Assembly (NCBI RefSeq): GCF_000769915.1
Contig: NZ_JRLV01000020.1
Span: 1 to 64,000, forward strand
Direction of reading: 5' to 3'
DNA: 64,000 nt
From: Flavobacterium beibuense F44-8
Lineage (GTDB): Bacteria > Bacteroidota > Bacteroidia > Flavobacteriales > Flavobacteriaceae
Shown: positions 27,062 to 35,776 of the stretch, in pieces
Layout: each line of letters opens with the position of its first letter
How positions within the stretch are numbered: position 1 is the first letter of the stretch
The notes under the pieces: model-generated
What the model was told of the DNA's origin: nothing
The model's database searches: none
Seen by the model: the letters and a program-made list of their open reading frames with translations, nothing else
Position numbers and translations under genes: made by a program

Positions 27062-29443
27062 ATGAACACGCAAAATTGTTATCATTGCGGGTTAGGCTAT
27101 ACAGATAAAGATAAAATTGTTTTTAACGATAAGTCTTTTTGCTGTAATGGCTGTAAAACCGTATATGAGATTTTTACCCTTAACGGGCTTACAGATTATT
27201 ATTCTTTTGAAAAAACACCGGGTGCCACCCCAACCGAAATTAACGGGAAGTACGATTTTCTGGAAAATCAGGAAATCGCATATCGCCTGTTAGAGTTTCA
27301 TGAACAGGACACCCATATTGTTTCACTTTATATTCCGCATATTCATTGCAGTTCCTGTATATGGATACTGGAAAACCTCAACAGACTTAATATAGGCGTA
27401 AGCAGTTCGCAGGTAAACTTCCATAATAAAAAGGTGCGTATTGTTTTTAATCCGGAAAAAACTACCCTTAAAGAGATTGTTCACCTGTTATGTAATATAG
27501 GTTACGAACCCTACATAAGTCTGGACAATTATGAAACCCGCAAAAAAAAGGTTAACCGCGAACTTATCTACAAGCTGGGAGTAGCTTTCTTTTGTTTTGG
27601 TAATGTAATGCTACTATCCTTCCCTGAGTATTTTGAGATGGAAGAATACTGGCTGGACAATTACAAAGGATTTTTCCGTTGGTTGATTTTCGGGCTTTCC
27701 CTTCCGTCATTCCTGTATGCGGCAAGCGGATATTATGTATCGGCATGGAAAAGCATTAAAACCGGAATGCTCAATATAGATGTACCTATTGCCTTGGGCA
27801 TAATAGTTATGTTTATAAGGAGTACTGTAGATATTATTTTCGGTTACGGGCAGGGCTTTTTTGACAGCCTTACAGGGCTGGTATTCTTTATGCTGTTAGG
27901 GCGTTTGTTTCAGCAAAAAACCTACAATTTCCTTTCTTTCGAAAGGGATTTCAAATCTTATTTCCCTATTGCTGTTACCAAGATATTACACGACAGAAGT
28001 GAAACATCTGTATCGGTTTATGATGTGACTGCCGGAGACAGGCTACTTATACGTAATCAGGAACTTATTCCTGTAGACGGTATACTTATTAGTAATGATA
28101 CAGCGATTGACTACAGCTTTGTAACCGGTGAAGCCGACCCAATAAATAAAAAATCGGGCGATAAGCTTTTTGCCGGAGGAAGGCAGATAGGAAAAATCAT
28201 AGAAATGGAAGTACTAAGCTCGGTATCACAAAGCTATCTTACACAGCTTTGGAGTAATGATATATTTACTAAAAAAGACAGGCAGGACTATAAAACCATA
28301 ACCGATACCATAAGCAGGTATTTTACTCCTGCCTTACTTATTATTGCCGGCCTGGCTTTTGCTTACTGGGCATTTATAGACCTTAATACTGCTTTTAATG
28401 TATTTACCGCGGTACTTATTGTGGCATGTCCCTGTGCGCTGGCATTAAGTGCTCCTTTTACACTGGGTAATATACTCCGCATTATGGGGCGTAAAAAACT
28501 ATATCTCAAAAATGCCATAGTAGTAGAACAAATGGCTAAAGTTGATACTATAGTTTTTGATAAAACAGGTACAATAACCACCAATAAGAAATCAGATATA
28601 GTATATGAAGGAACTCCGTTTACCGATGATGAACTCCTGCTTATCAAAAACGTATTAAGAGGATCTAACCATCCGTTAAGCCGAAGGTTATACGACTTTC
28701 TCCCTACTACAGATACACTACTTACTGATGATTTTACCGAAACCATAGGCAAGGGTATTAAAGGAATAATTAAGGGAAGGCAAATTAAAATAGGTTCGGC
28801 TCACTTTATAGGCCTTACCAAACAGCTTACCCTGCAAACAGCAGTATATATAAGTATTGACGGTGAGTTTAAAGGGAAGTATGTTTTTGCCAACAGTTAC
28901 CGTAATGGCGTAAAAGTCCTGTTTGAAAACCTTAGTAATAATTACGAGCTCAAAATACTATCGGGTGATAACGAGGGGGAGCGCGAAATACTCAAGCAAC
29001 TCTTGCCACCCGGTACCCGATGCATTTTTAACCAGAAGCCCGAACAAAAACTGGCTTTTATAGAAAACCTGCAAAAGGAAGGCAAAAATGTAATGATGAT
29101 AGGCGACGGATTAAACGACGCCGGGGCTTTGGCACAAAGTAATGTGGGTATATCAGTGTCGGAAGATATTAATGTCTTCTCCCCTGCCTGCGACGGTATA
29201 CTGGATGCTACCAAATTTGAAAGCATTGCCTACTTCCTTAAACTATCTAAAAAGGCGATTAAAACCATCAAAATGAGTTTTGGTATTTCCCTAACCTATA
29301 ACGCCTTTGGACTTATGGCTGCCATAAGCGGAAAACTATCTCCGTTAACCGCTGCTATTGTTATGCCGCTAAGTACCATAACCATAATAAGTTTCGTGAC
29401 TATTATGAGTAATTATTATGCTAAAAAAGAATCAAAAAATTAA
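27062..29443 (+). CDS. ccoI: Cu P-type ATPase for cbb3 oxidase assembly (CcoI/FixI)
   Basis: 793 residues from ATG 27062; an earlier in-frame start at 26993 lies within the operator and is rejected. The N-terminus has a Cys-rich zinc-finger-like module (CYHCG, CCNGC) typical of FixI, then an HMA-like domain with HCSSC (96-99). CPC is at 456-458, phosphorylation Asp500 in DKTGT, and GDGLNDAGAL completes the ATPase core. It moves copper out of the cytoplasm for insertion into the CuB site of CcoN, unlike CopA, which serves detoxification. It is followed by a second Fnr-type promoter before ccoS, so it can be expressed separately. Confidence 0.93.
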   Translation: MNTQNCYHCGLGYTDKDKIVFNDKSFCCNGCKTVYEIFTLNGLTDYYSFEKTPGATPTEINGKYDFLENQEIAYRLLEFHEQDTHIVSLYIPHIHCSSCIWILENLNRLNIGVSSSQVNFHNKKVRIVFNPEKTTLKEIVHLLCNIGYEPYISLDNYETRKKKVNRELIYKLGVAFFCFGNVMLLSFPEYFEMEEYWLDNYKGFFRWLIFGLSLPSFLYAASGYYVSAWKSIKTGMLNIDVPIALGIIVMFIRSTVDIIFGYGQGFFDSLTGLVFFMLLGRLFQQKTYNFLSFERDFKSYFPIAVTKILHDRSETSVSVYDVTAGDRLLIRNQELIPVDGILISNDTAIDYSFVTGEADPINKKSGDKLFAGGRQIGKIIEMEVLSSVSQSYLTQLWSNDIFTKKDRQDYKTITDTISRYFTPALLIIAGLAFAYWAFIDLNTAFNVFTAVLIVACPCALALSAPFTLGNILRIMGRKKLYLKNAIVVEQMAKVDTIVFDKTGTITTNKKSDIVYEGTPFTDDELLLIKNVLRGSNHPLSRRLYDFLPTTDTLLTDDFTETIGKGIKGIIKGRQIKIGSAHFIGLTKQLTLQTAVYISIDGEFKGKYVFANSYRNGVKVLFENLSNNYELKILSGDNEGEREILKQLLPPGTRCIFNQKPEQKLAFIENLQKEGKNVMMIGDGLNDAGALAQSNVGISVSEDINVFSPACDGILDATKFESIAYFLKLSKKAIKTIKMSFGISLTYNAFGLMAAISGKLSPLTAAIVMPLSTITIISFVTIMSNYYAKKESKN

Positions 29444-29462
29444 TGTAAAAAAATGTGCGGGT

Positions 29463-29476
29463 ATGACAAATATCAT
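29463..29476. promoter_or_regulatory. Fnr-type binding site before ccoS
   Basis: ATGA-caaata-TCAT, identical over 16 bases to the site before ccoI, lies 36.5 bp (centre to last base) upstream of a perfect -7 element. It would drive ccoS-ccoNO-ccoQ-ccoP and downstream genes. Confidence 0.78.
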
Positions 29477-29498
29477 GTTTTTTCCTGCTGCCCCACAG

Positions 29499-29506
29499 TA
29501 GTTTTG
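29499..29506 (+). promoter_or_regulatory. -7 element of the ccoS-ccoNO operon
   Basis: TAGTTTTG is a perfect TAnnTTTG, 20 bp before the ccoS ATG and at the fixed distance from the Fnr-type dyad. Confidence 0.75.
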
Positions 29507-29526
29507 TTAACACAAATTAATTAGGT

Positions 29527-29703
29527 ATGAGTGTCATTTATTTACTAATCTCCATCAGTATCGTTGTGGCAATACTGTTCTGTTTTGCCTTTATAAAGGC
29601 CGTAAAAAGCGGCCAGTATGACGATGACTACACCCCGTCTGTAAGAATGCTTTTTGACGACGAACTAAAGAAAAAAGAAAACAATCACAATAACACAAAT
29701 TAA
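29527..29703 (+). CDS. ccoS: cbb3 oxidase maturation protein CcoS
   Basis: 58 residues (MSVIYLLISISIVVA ...), one N-terminal membrane span, then the family signature FxxAVKSGQYDD at about 22-33, and an Asn-rich tail. CcoS/FixS is needed for cofactor insertion into the cbb3 oxidase. The stop is one base before the ccoNO start, so the two are coupled. Length is normal for the family. Confidence 0.92.
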   Translation: MSVIYLLISISIVVAILFCFAFIKAVKSGQYDDDYTPSVRMLFDDELKKKENNHNNTN

Positions 29704-29704
29704 T

Positions 29705-31906
29705 ATGGAAGTGCAGCAATTTTATTATGACAATAAAATAGTTAAAAAATTCCTCTATGCCACAATAGTATTTGGTGTGGTAGGGATGCTTGTGGGCTTG
29801 CTAATAGCCTCTATGTACATGTTTCCGGGATTAACCGAAGGTATTTCGTGGCTTAGCTACGGTAGGTTAAGACCCTTACACACCAATGCGGTAATTTTTG
29901 CCTTTGTGGGTAACGCCACGTTTGCAGGAATTTATTACTCAATGCAAAGACTGCTTAAAGCCCGCATGTTCAGCGATTTTTTAAGTAACGTAAACTTTTG
30001 GGGCTGGCAGCTTATTATTGTGGCCGCAGCCATATCACTTCCTTTAGGATATACCACTTCAAAAGAATATGCCGAGCTGGAATGGCCTATAGATATTGCT
30101 ATCGCTATTGTGTGGGTTGTTTTTGGTATCAATATGATAGGTACTATTTTAAAGAGAAGAGAACGACACCTGTATGTAGCCATTTGGTTTTACATCGCAA
30201 CATTTGTAACTGTTGCTGTTCTTCATATTTTTAACAGTCTTGAACTTCCGGTAAACGGAATGAAAAGTTACTCAGTTTATGCCGGTGTGCAGGATGCTCT
30301 TGTACAATGGTGGTATGGTCACAATGCCGTGGCATTTTTCCTTACAACACCATTCCTTGGGTTAATGTATTACTACCTGCCTAAGGCAGCAAACAGACCG
30401 GTATACTCTTATAGATTATCTATTATCCACTTCTGGTCATTAATCTTTATCTATATATGGGCAGGACCTCACCACCTTTTATACTCTGCCCTGCCAGACT
30501 GGGCTCAAAACCTGGGTGTTGTATTCTCAATAATGCTTATCGCTCCGTCATGGGGTGGTATGATTAACGGATTGCTAACCCTAAGAGGTGCCTGGGATAA
30601 GGTACGTACAGATCCTGTTTTGAAATTCTTCGTGGTTGCCGTTACCGGTTATGGTATGGCTACGTTTGAAGGACCAATGCTTTCGCTTAAAAATGTAAAT
30701 GCTATTGCTCACTTTACCGACTGGATTGTGGCTCACGTACACGTAGGTGCACTGGCATGGAACGGTTTCCTAACCTTTGGTATGATTTACTGGTTAATAC
30801 CAAGAATGACAAAAACATCACTATACTCTGTTAAGCTTGCCAACTTCCATTTCTGGATAGGTACACTGGGTATTATATTATATGCATTACCTATGTATGT
30901 TGCCGGATTCACTCAGGCAACTATGTGGAAACAGTTTAACCCTGAAGGGACTCTTAAATACGGTAACTTCCTTGAAACTGTAAAACAAATTATGCCAATG
31001 TACTGGATGAGAGCCATAGGTGGTACTCTGTTCGTAATAGGTTTACTGGTATTGGTATATAATATTATAATGACGGTTCGCCAGGGTCAGGCTGTTGAAG
31101 ATGAACTTGCCGAAGCACCTGCTCTTAAAAAGATAACAGGTAAAAGAATGAAAGGTGAGAAATTCCACCCTTGGTTGGAAAGAAAACCTATACAACTTAC
31201 CATACTGGCTACTATCGCCATACTAATAGGTGGTATTATACAAATTGTACCTACCCTAATGGTAAAATCTAATATACCTACCATCTCTACGGTTAAACCA
31301 TATACTCCGCTGGAGCTTGAAGGTCGTGACCTGTACATAAGGGAAGGTTGTGTAAACTGTCACTCTCAAATGATACGTCCGTTCAGGTCGGAAGTAGAAC
31401 GCTACGGTGAGTACTCCAAATCAGGCGAATATGTGTACGATCACCCATTCCTTTGGGGTTCTAAACGTACCGGACCAGACCTAATGCGTATAGGTGGTAA
31501 ATACAGTGATAACTGGCACTTTAACCACATGTGGGATCCGCAAAGTACATCGGCAGGTTCTATAATGCCATCTTACAAATGGCTGTTTGACAACAAGAAG
31601 ATGGATCGTAGTGAAACCGAGAAAAAAATGCAGGTAATGGCAAAACTTGGTGTACCATATACTGATGAGGATATTGCCAATGCACAACAGGCTATGGAAG
31701 AACAGGCTGCAAAAATTGAGGAAAACCTACACATAGATCCTGATTTTGTAAAAAGTTATGAAGCCAGCAAAAAAGCTGCTGAAGCAAAAGGTGAAGAGTT
31801 CGTTTATATGAAAGACCGAGAGATTACAGCACTTATTGCTTACCTGCAACGCCTGGGTACCGATATTAAAATTAAACCGGCCGCTACTGCCGATAACTCA
31901 AAATAA
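29705..31906 (+). CDS. ccoNO: cbb3 cytochrome c oxidase, fused subunits CcoN and CcoO
   Basis: 733 residues. The CcoN part (about 1-475) is a 12-span haem-copper oxidase subunit. His60, His206, His256/257 and His344/346 stand in the conserved motifs PLHTNAV, WWYGHNAV, GPHHLLY and VAHVHVGA, covering haem b, CuB and haem b3. The CcoO part (about 495-733) has one membrane span and haem c motif CVNCH (549-553), then SQMIRPFRSEV and the GPDLMRIGG / IMPSYKWL region with the axial Met. High-affinity terminal oxidase for low-oxygen growth. Fusion of N and O is common in Bacteroidota; most Proteobacteria have separate genes. Confidence 0.95.
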   Translation: MEVQQFYYDNKIVKKFLYATIVFGVVGMLVGLLIASMYMFPGLTEGISWLSYGRLRPLHTNAVIFAFVGNATFAGIYYSMQRLLKARMFSDFLSNVNFWGWQLIIVAAAISLPLGYTTSKEYAELEWPIDIAIAIVWVVFGINMIGTILKRRERHLYVAIWFYIATFVTVAVLHIFNSLELPVNGMKSYSVYAGVQDALVQWWYGHNAVAFFLTTPFLGLMYYYLPKAANRPVYSYRLSIIHFWSLIFIYIWAGPHHLLYSALPDWAQNLGVVFSIMLIAPSWGGMINGLLTLRGAWDKVRTDPVLKFFVVAVTGYGMATFEGPMLSLKNVNAIAHFTDWIVAHVHVGALAWNGFLTFGMIYWLIPRMTKTSLYSVKLANFHFWIGTLGIILYALPMYVAGFTQATMWKQFNPEGTLKYGNFLETVKQIMPMYWMRAIGGTLFVIGLLVLVYNIIMTVRQGQAVEDELAEAPALKKITGKRMKGEKFHPWLERKPIQLTILATIAILIGGIIQIVPTLMVKSNIPTISTVKPYTPLELEGRDLYIREGCVNCHSQMIRPFRSEVERYGEYSKSGEYVYDHPFLWGSKRTGPDLMRIGGKYSDNWHFNHMWDPQSTSAGSIMPSYKWLFDNKKMDRSETEKKMQVMAKLGVPYTDEDIANAQQAMEEQAAKIEENLHIDPDFVKSYEASKKAAEAKGEEFVYMKDREITALIAYLQRLGTDIKIKPAATADNSK

Positions 31907-31912
31907 TAAGTC

Positions 31913-32098
31913 ATGCTAAAGTTTATAAAACACAATATGGATACCATCTCAGGGATTGAGGTGTACCCTATCATATCGCTGCTTATTTTCTTCATCTTCT
32001 TTGTATCACTATATACCTGGGTGTATACCTACAAAAAAGATAAGATAAACGAAATGAGTAACCTACCGTTTTCAGATAACGACAACGACAACCAATAG
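31913..32098 (+). CDS. ccoQ: CcoQ-like small cbb3 oxidase subunit
   Basis: 61 residues with one membrane span (about 18-40), then YTYKKDKINEMSNLPFSDND, which matches the CcoQ pattern of a span, basic residues and a short acidic tail. It sits 6 bases after ccoNO and 20 before ccoP. It probably stabilises the complex. Confidence 0.82.
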   Translation: MLKFIKHNMDTISGIEVYPIISLLIFFIFFVSLYTWVYTYKKDKINEMSNLPFSDNDNDNQ

Positions 32099-32118
32099 TT
32101 GAACATAAACTTATAACT

Positions 32119-33075
32119 ATGAAAAAATTTATACCGGTATACGTAAGGGTTCCTGTAATTTTCGCCCTCGTTTTCATGGCACTGGAGTACTTTATAGATT
32201 CGGGAGACAGGCCTGCATTCCTCAAATATCCTGAAGTATCCATCTTCCTGTTTATCTTTTTGTTCCTTCAAATAGCCATTGAAATTACCATAAGCGCTAT
32301 TGATAAGGTTACCTACAGTATCCTTACCGATGAACAAAAGAAAAAACTGGCTGAGGCCGATGCTTTAGACTTTACCGACTCTAAACTGTACAAAAAAATA
32401 AAAAGCTGGTTTGTTAAGGTTCAACCAATACAGGAAGAAGGCGAAATACTGCTTCATCATGATTATGACGGTATTAAAGAGCTGGACAATGTTCTTCCTC
32501 CATGGTGGATAAAACTTTTCTACATAACTATACTATTTGGTTTAGGCTACCTGGTTAAATATCACGTACTGGACGGACCTGACCAAAAAACAGAGTTTGA
32601 ACAGAAAATGGAAGAAGCACGTATTGCTGTTGAAGAATACAATAAAACAGCTAAAGACCTTATTGATGCCAACAGTGTTACACTACTTACAGATGAGGGT
32701 GACCTTGCCGCAGGTAAAAAGATTTTTGAAACTAACTGTGTAGCCTGTCACAGAGCAGATGGTGGTGGTGCAATTGGTCCAAACCTTACTGATGAGTACT
32801 GGATTTTAGGTGGCGGAATTAAAAATGTATTCCACACTATTACAGAAGGTGGTCGTGACGGTAAAGGTATGGTGGCATGGAAAGGTACACTTAAACCGTC
32901 AGAAATTCAGCTGGTAGCAAGTTATGTATTGTCTTTACAGGGTACAAATCCTGTAGATCCTAAAGCTCCTGACGGGGAGATATGGAAAGACGAAACCAAA
33001 ACCGATGGCGACCAGCCAACAGAAGAAGCTAAGCAGGAAATAACTGAAGAAACACCTGAAGTAGCAGCAAACTAA
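32119..33075 (+). CDS. ccoP: cbb3 oxidase subunit CcoP with a single haem c
   Basis: 318 residues. Membrane spans at about 10-28, 40-60 and 131-150, the last in the PPWWIKLFYIT region typical of CcoP (N-terminal FixP domain). Only one haem c motif is present, CVACH (207-211), with an axial Met in GMVAWKGTL. Proteobacterial CcoP carries two. The C-terminus is an acidic, Pro/Glu-rich tail (about 275-318). It delivers electrons from soluble cytochrome c to the oxidase in the periplasm. Part of the ccoS-led operon. Confidence 0.92.
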   Translation: MKKFIPVYVRVPVIFALVFMALEYFIDSGDRPAFLKYPEVSIFLFIFLFLQIAIEITISAIDKVTYSILTDEQKKKLAEADALDFTDSKLYKKIKSWFVKVQPIQEEGEILLHHDYDGIKELDNVLPPWWIKLFYITILFGLGYLVKYHVLDGPDQKTEFEQKMEEARIAVEEYNKTAKDLIDANSVTLLTDEGDLAAGKKIFETNCVACHRADGGGAIGPNLTDEYWILGGGIKNVFHTITEGGRDGKGMVAWKGTLKPSEIQLVASYVLSLQGTNPVDPKAPDGEIWKDETKTDGDQPTEEAKQEITEETPEVAAN

Positions 33076-33086
33076 AGCTAAATATC

Positions 33087-34505
33087 ATGAGCAATATACA
33101 GGAAGAAGAGTTTAGGGACAGGATAGGCACCATTGATCAGGAAGGTAAACGATCTTGGGTATATCCCAAAAAGCCTTCGGGTAAACTATACAGATACCGC
33201 AAATTAGTTAGTTATTTTTTGCTCCTCTTCCTGTTTGCTGCTCCGTTTGTAAAAATAAACGGTAACCAGTTTTTAATGTTCAACGTGCTGGAACGCAGGT
33301 TCAACATATTTGGTTTCCCTTTCTGGCCACAGGATTTCCACCTGTTTGTTATCTCAATGATAATCGGGGTAATATTCGTAGCACTCTTTACGGTAGCCTT
33401 TGGACGTATTTTCTGCGGATGGATTTGTCCGCAAACCATATTCATGGAAATGGTTTTCCGTCGCATTGAGTACTTGATTGAAGGTGACAGAAATGCACAG
33501 ATAAAACTGGAAAAACAAAAATGGGATACCGAGAAAATCAGGAAAAAAAGCCTTAAGTGGTTTGTATTCTTTATAATATCATTTTTGATTGCCAATGTTT
33601 TCCTTGCCTATCTTACAGGTAGTGACAAACTGATACAAATGATTACCGAGGGCCCCGGACAGCATGTAAGTACTTTAATTGCCCTGCTGATATTTACCGG
33701 AGTATTCTACTTTATCTATATATGGTTCAGAGAACAGGTTTGCATTATTGCGTGTCCGTACGGGAGGCTTCAGGGGGTACTTTTAGATAACAAATCAATT
33801 ATTGTTGCTTACGACCATAAAAGAGGCGAAGGTGAAAACGGACGTGGTAAAATCGTTAAGAATGAAAACAGGGCTGCATCAGGCAAAGGTGACTGTATAG
33901 ATTGCAAACTGTGTGTACATGTTTGCCCTACAGGTATCGACATAAGAAACGGTACACAGCTGGAATGTATTAACTGTACTGCCTGTATTGATGAGTGTAA
34001 TACGGTTATGAACAGAGTTGGTTTTCAGGAAGGGCTTATTCGTTATGCCAGTGAAGATGAGATTACCAAAAAGGAAAAATTTGTTTTCACCGCCAGGATG
34101 AAAGGCTACACTGCCGTACTGTTTATACTTATGGGCATATTTACCGGAATGATGTTTTTAAGGAATGATGTTGAGGCAACAGTATTAAGACTTCCCGGAC
34201 AATTGTATGAGCATAAAGGCGAAAACATAAGTAATGTATTTACCTATAAAATTATAAACAAAACCACAAAGGACTTTAATGATGTACACTTTAAGCTAAA
34301 ATCGCCTAAAGGAGAAATAAAAGTAGTGGGAGCTTCTCACTTTACTGTACCAAAAGCAGGTACTGCGCAGGGAACTCTGTTTGTAGAAATAAACGAAGCG
34401 CTTTTAAAAAGCGACAAAACTAAAATACGCCTTGAGGTTTATGATGGCGACAGGCTTATTGAAACCGAGTCGACCAACTTTTTAGGTCCAAGGACATTTA
34501 ACTAA
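33087..34505 (+). CDS. ccoG: cbb3 oxidase accessory polyferredoxin CcoG
   Basis: 472 residues. Multi-span membrane protein with NosR/CcoG motif CGWICPQTIFMEMVFRRIEY, then two 4Fe-4S clusters (CIDCKLCVHVCPTG and CINCTACIDECN) and a C-terminal Ig-like FixG domain (about 370-472). CcoG is thought to reduce Cu(II) to Cu(I) for oxidase assembly. The order ccoP-ccoG-ccoH is standard. Confidence 0.94.
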   Translation: MSNIQEEEFRDRIGTIDQEGKRSWVYPKKPSGKLYRYRKLVSYFLLLFLFAAPFVKINGNQFLMFNVLERRFNIFGFPFWPQDFHLFVISMIIGVIFVALFTVAFGRIFCGWICPQTIFMEMVFRRIEYLIEGDRNAQIKLEKQKWDTEKIRKKSLKWFVFFIISFLIANVFLAYLTGSDKLIQMITEGPGQHVSTLIALLIFTGVFYFIYIWFREQVCIIACPYGRLQGVLLDNKSIIVAYDHKRGEGENGRGKIVKNENRAASGKGDCIDCKLCVHVCPTGIDIRNGTQLECINCTACIDECNTVMNRVGFQEGLIRYASEDEITKKEKFVFTARMKGYTAVLFILMGIFTGMMFLRNDVEATVLRLPGQLYEHKGENISNVFTYKIINKTTKDFNDVHFKLKSPKGEIKVVGASHFTVPKAGTAQGTLFVEINEALLKSDKTKIRLEVYDGDRLIETESTNFLGPRTFN

Positions 34506-34511
34506 AAACTA

Positions 34512-34967
34512 ATGATTATGAAAATTAACTGGGGAACGGGAATCGTAATCGCATTTGCTCTCTTTATGAGCTTCATACTGTTTTTTGTATTCAGGGTACA
34601 ATCAGACAGGAAATATGACAACGAACTGGTTGTGGAAGATTACTACAAACAGGAAAGAATATTGCAGGATCAGTTAAACAGGCAGGAAAATGCCGTGAGC
34701 CTACAACATCAGTTAAAAATAAACAGTACCGAAGCCGGTGTAGAAATAGAGTTTCCTGCCGAATTTGATACTGCCAAAATAAAAGGAAAAGTGTTCCTGT
34801 ACAGGCCGTCTAACCAAAAGCTGGATATTGAAAAACCAATATCAATATCTGCTTCTAATCTGCTCATACCTAAAAGTGATTTGGTAGGCGGCCGCTGGAA
34901 CATTACTGTAGACTGGGAATATGAAGGTAAAGGTTACCTAAATAAAAAAGAGGTCACAGTGTACTAA
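34512..34967 (+). CDS. ccoH: FixH/CcoH family assembly protein
   Basis: 151 residues; Met3 at 34518 is an equally good start. One N-terminal span (WGTGIVIAFALFMSFILFFVF), then a periplasmic beta-rich FixH domain with YYKQERILQDQLNRQ and the C-terminal WNITVDWEYEGKGY. It probably assists CcoI or the assembled oxidase. Located 6 bases after ccoG. Confidence 0.9.
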   Translation: MIMKINWGTGIVIAFALFMSFILFFVFRVQSDRKYDNELVVEDYYKQERILQDQLNRQENAVSLQHQLKINSTEAGVEIEFPAEFDTAKIKGKVFLYRPSNQKLDIEKPISISASNLLIPKSDLVGGRWNITVDWEYEGKGYLNKKEVTVY

Positions 34968-34991
34968 TTAACAACACTAAAAAATAAGAGT

Positions 34992-35693
34992 ATGTTATAT
35001 TCAGCTCTTTTATTAGGATTAATATCAAGCCTGCACTGCATGGGCATGTGCGGGCCTATAGCCATGATGCTGCCGGTAGACCGATCCAACGAAACTAAAA
35101 AAACGATACAGATACTTTTGTATCATGCCGGCAGGCTCACGGCTTATGGTTCACTGGGGTTAGTTTTCGGACTCCTGGGCAGGGGGCTTTACCTTGCCGG
35201 GATGCAGCAAAACATGGCCATAGCATCAGGGATCATAATGATAACCATAATTGCCATACCGGAAAAAAAGTTTGCCAAATACAACTTTTCAAAACCGGTA
35301 TACAAAATAATAAGTAGTGTAAAAAGTAGCCTTGGAGCCCAGTTTAGAAAAAAAACCAATAAAGCGATATTTGTAACCGGGCTCCTTAACGGTTTTTTAC
35401 CCTGTGCACTGGTATATGCCGCCCTGTTTGGAGCAATAGCTATGCAAAATGCACTACTGGGAGCTTTATTTATGGTACTGTATGGACTAGGTACTATCCC
35501 TATGATGAGTGCAGTTGTGTATGTAAGTACCATGCTTACCTCTCCTTTTAGAAATAAGATAAATAAACTTATCCCCTATGCAGTTGCCATTATTGGCGTA
35601 TTTTTTATTGTAAGGGGACTTGGGCTTGGTATCCCGTATATTTCACCGGGTAATACCAGCCTTTATGTACAGGAAATACCTCATTGCAGGTAG
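34992..35693 (+). CDS. TauE/SafE-like membrane protein of the cbb3 assembly cluster
   Basis: 233 residues, about six spans. The start MLYSALLLGLISSLHCMGMCGP carries the HCxGMCG motif of the UreH/DsbD-like membrane family found downstream of fixGHIS (this string is given in two parts: MLYSALLLGLISSL and HCMGMCGP). GLLNGFLPCALVYAAL is the second conserved Cys segment. Cys pairs in the membrane suggest copper or thiol transfer during oxidase maturation. It is the last gene before a strong terminator. Transport of copper is inferred. Confidence 0.82.
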   Translation: MLYSALLLGLISSLHCMGMCGPIAMMLPVDRSNETKKTIQILLYHAGRLTAYGSLGLVFGLLGRGLYLAGMQQNMAIASGIIMITIIAIPEKKFAKYNFSKPVYKIISSVKSSLGAQFRKKTNKAIFVTGLLNGFLPCALVYAALFGAIAMQNALLGALFMVLYGLGTIPMMSAVVYVSTMLTSPFRNKINKLIPYAVAIIGVFFIVRGLGLGIPYISPGNTSLYVQEIPHCR

Positions 35694-35720
35694 TTTTAAA
35701 ATGATAGTTCGACAAATCGA

Positions 35721-35750
35721 AAAAGCCTCTTAATCAAATAAGAGGCTTTT
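35721..35750. terminator. Bidirectional terminator between the cco operon and hemN
   Basis: A 12-bp perfect stem (aaaagcctctta / taagaggctttt) with a 6-nt loop gives T-runs in both directions. It serves the cco operon (plus) and hemN (minus, stop at 35777). Confidence 0.92.
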
Positions 35751-35776
35751 TCTTTGGTCAGGTTGTAAGGTGTAAT

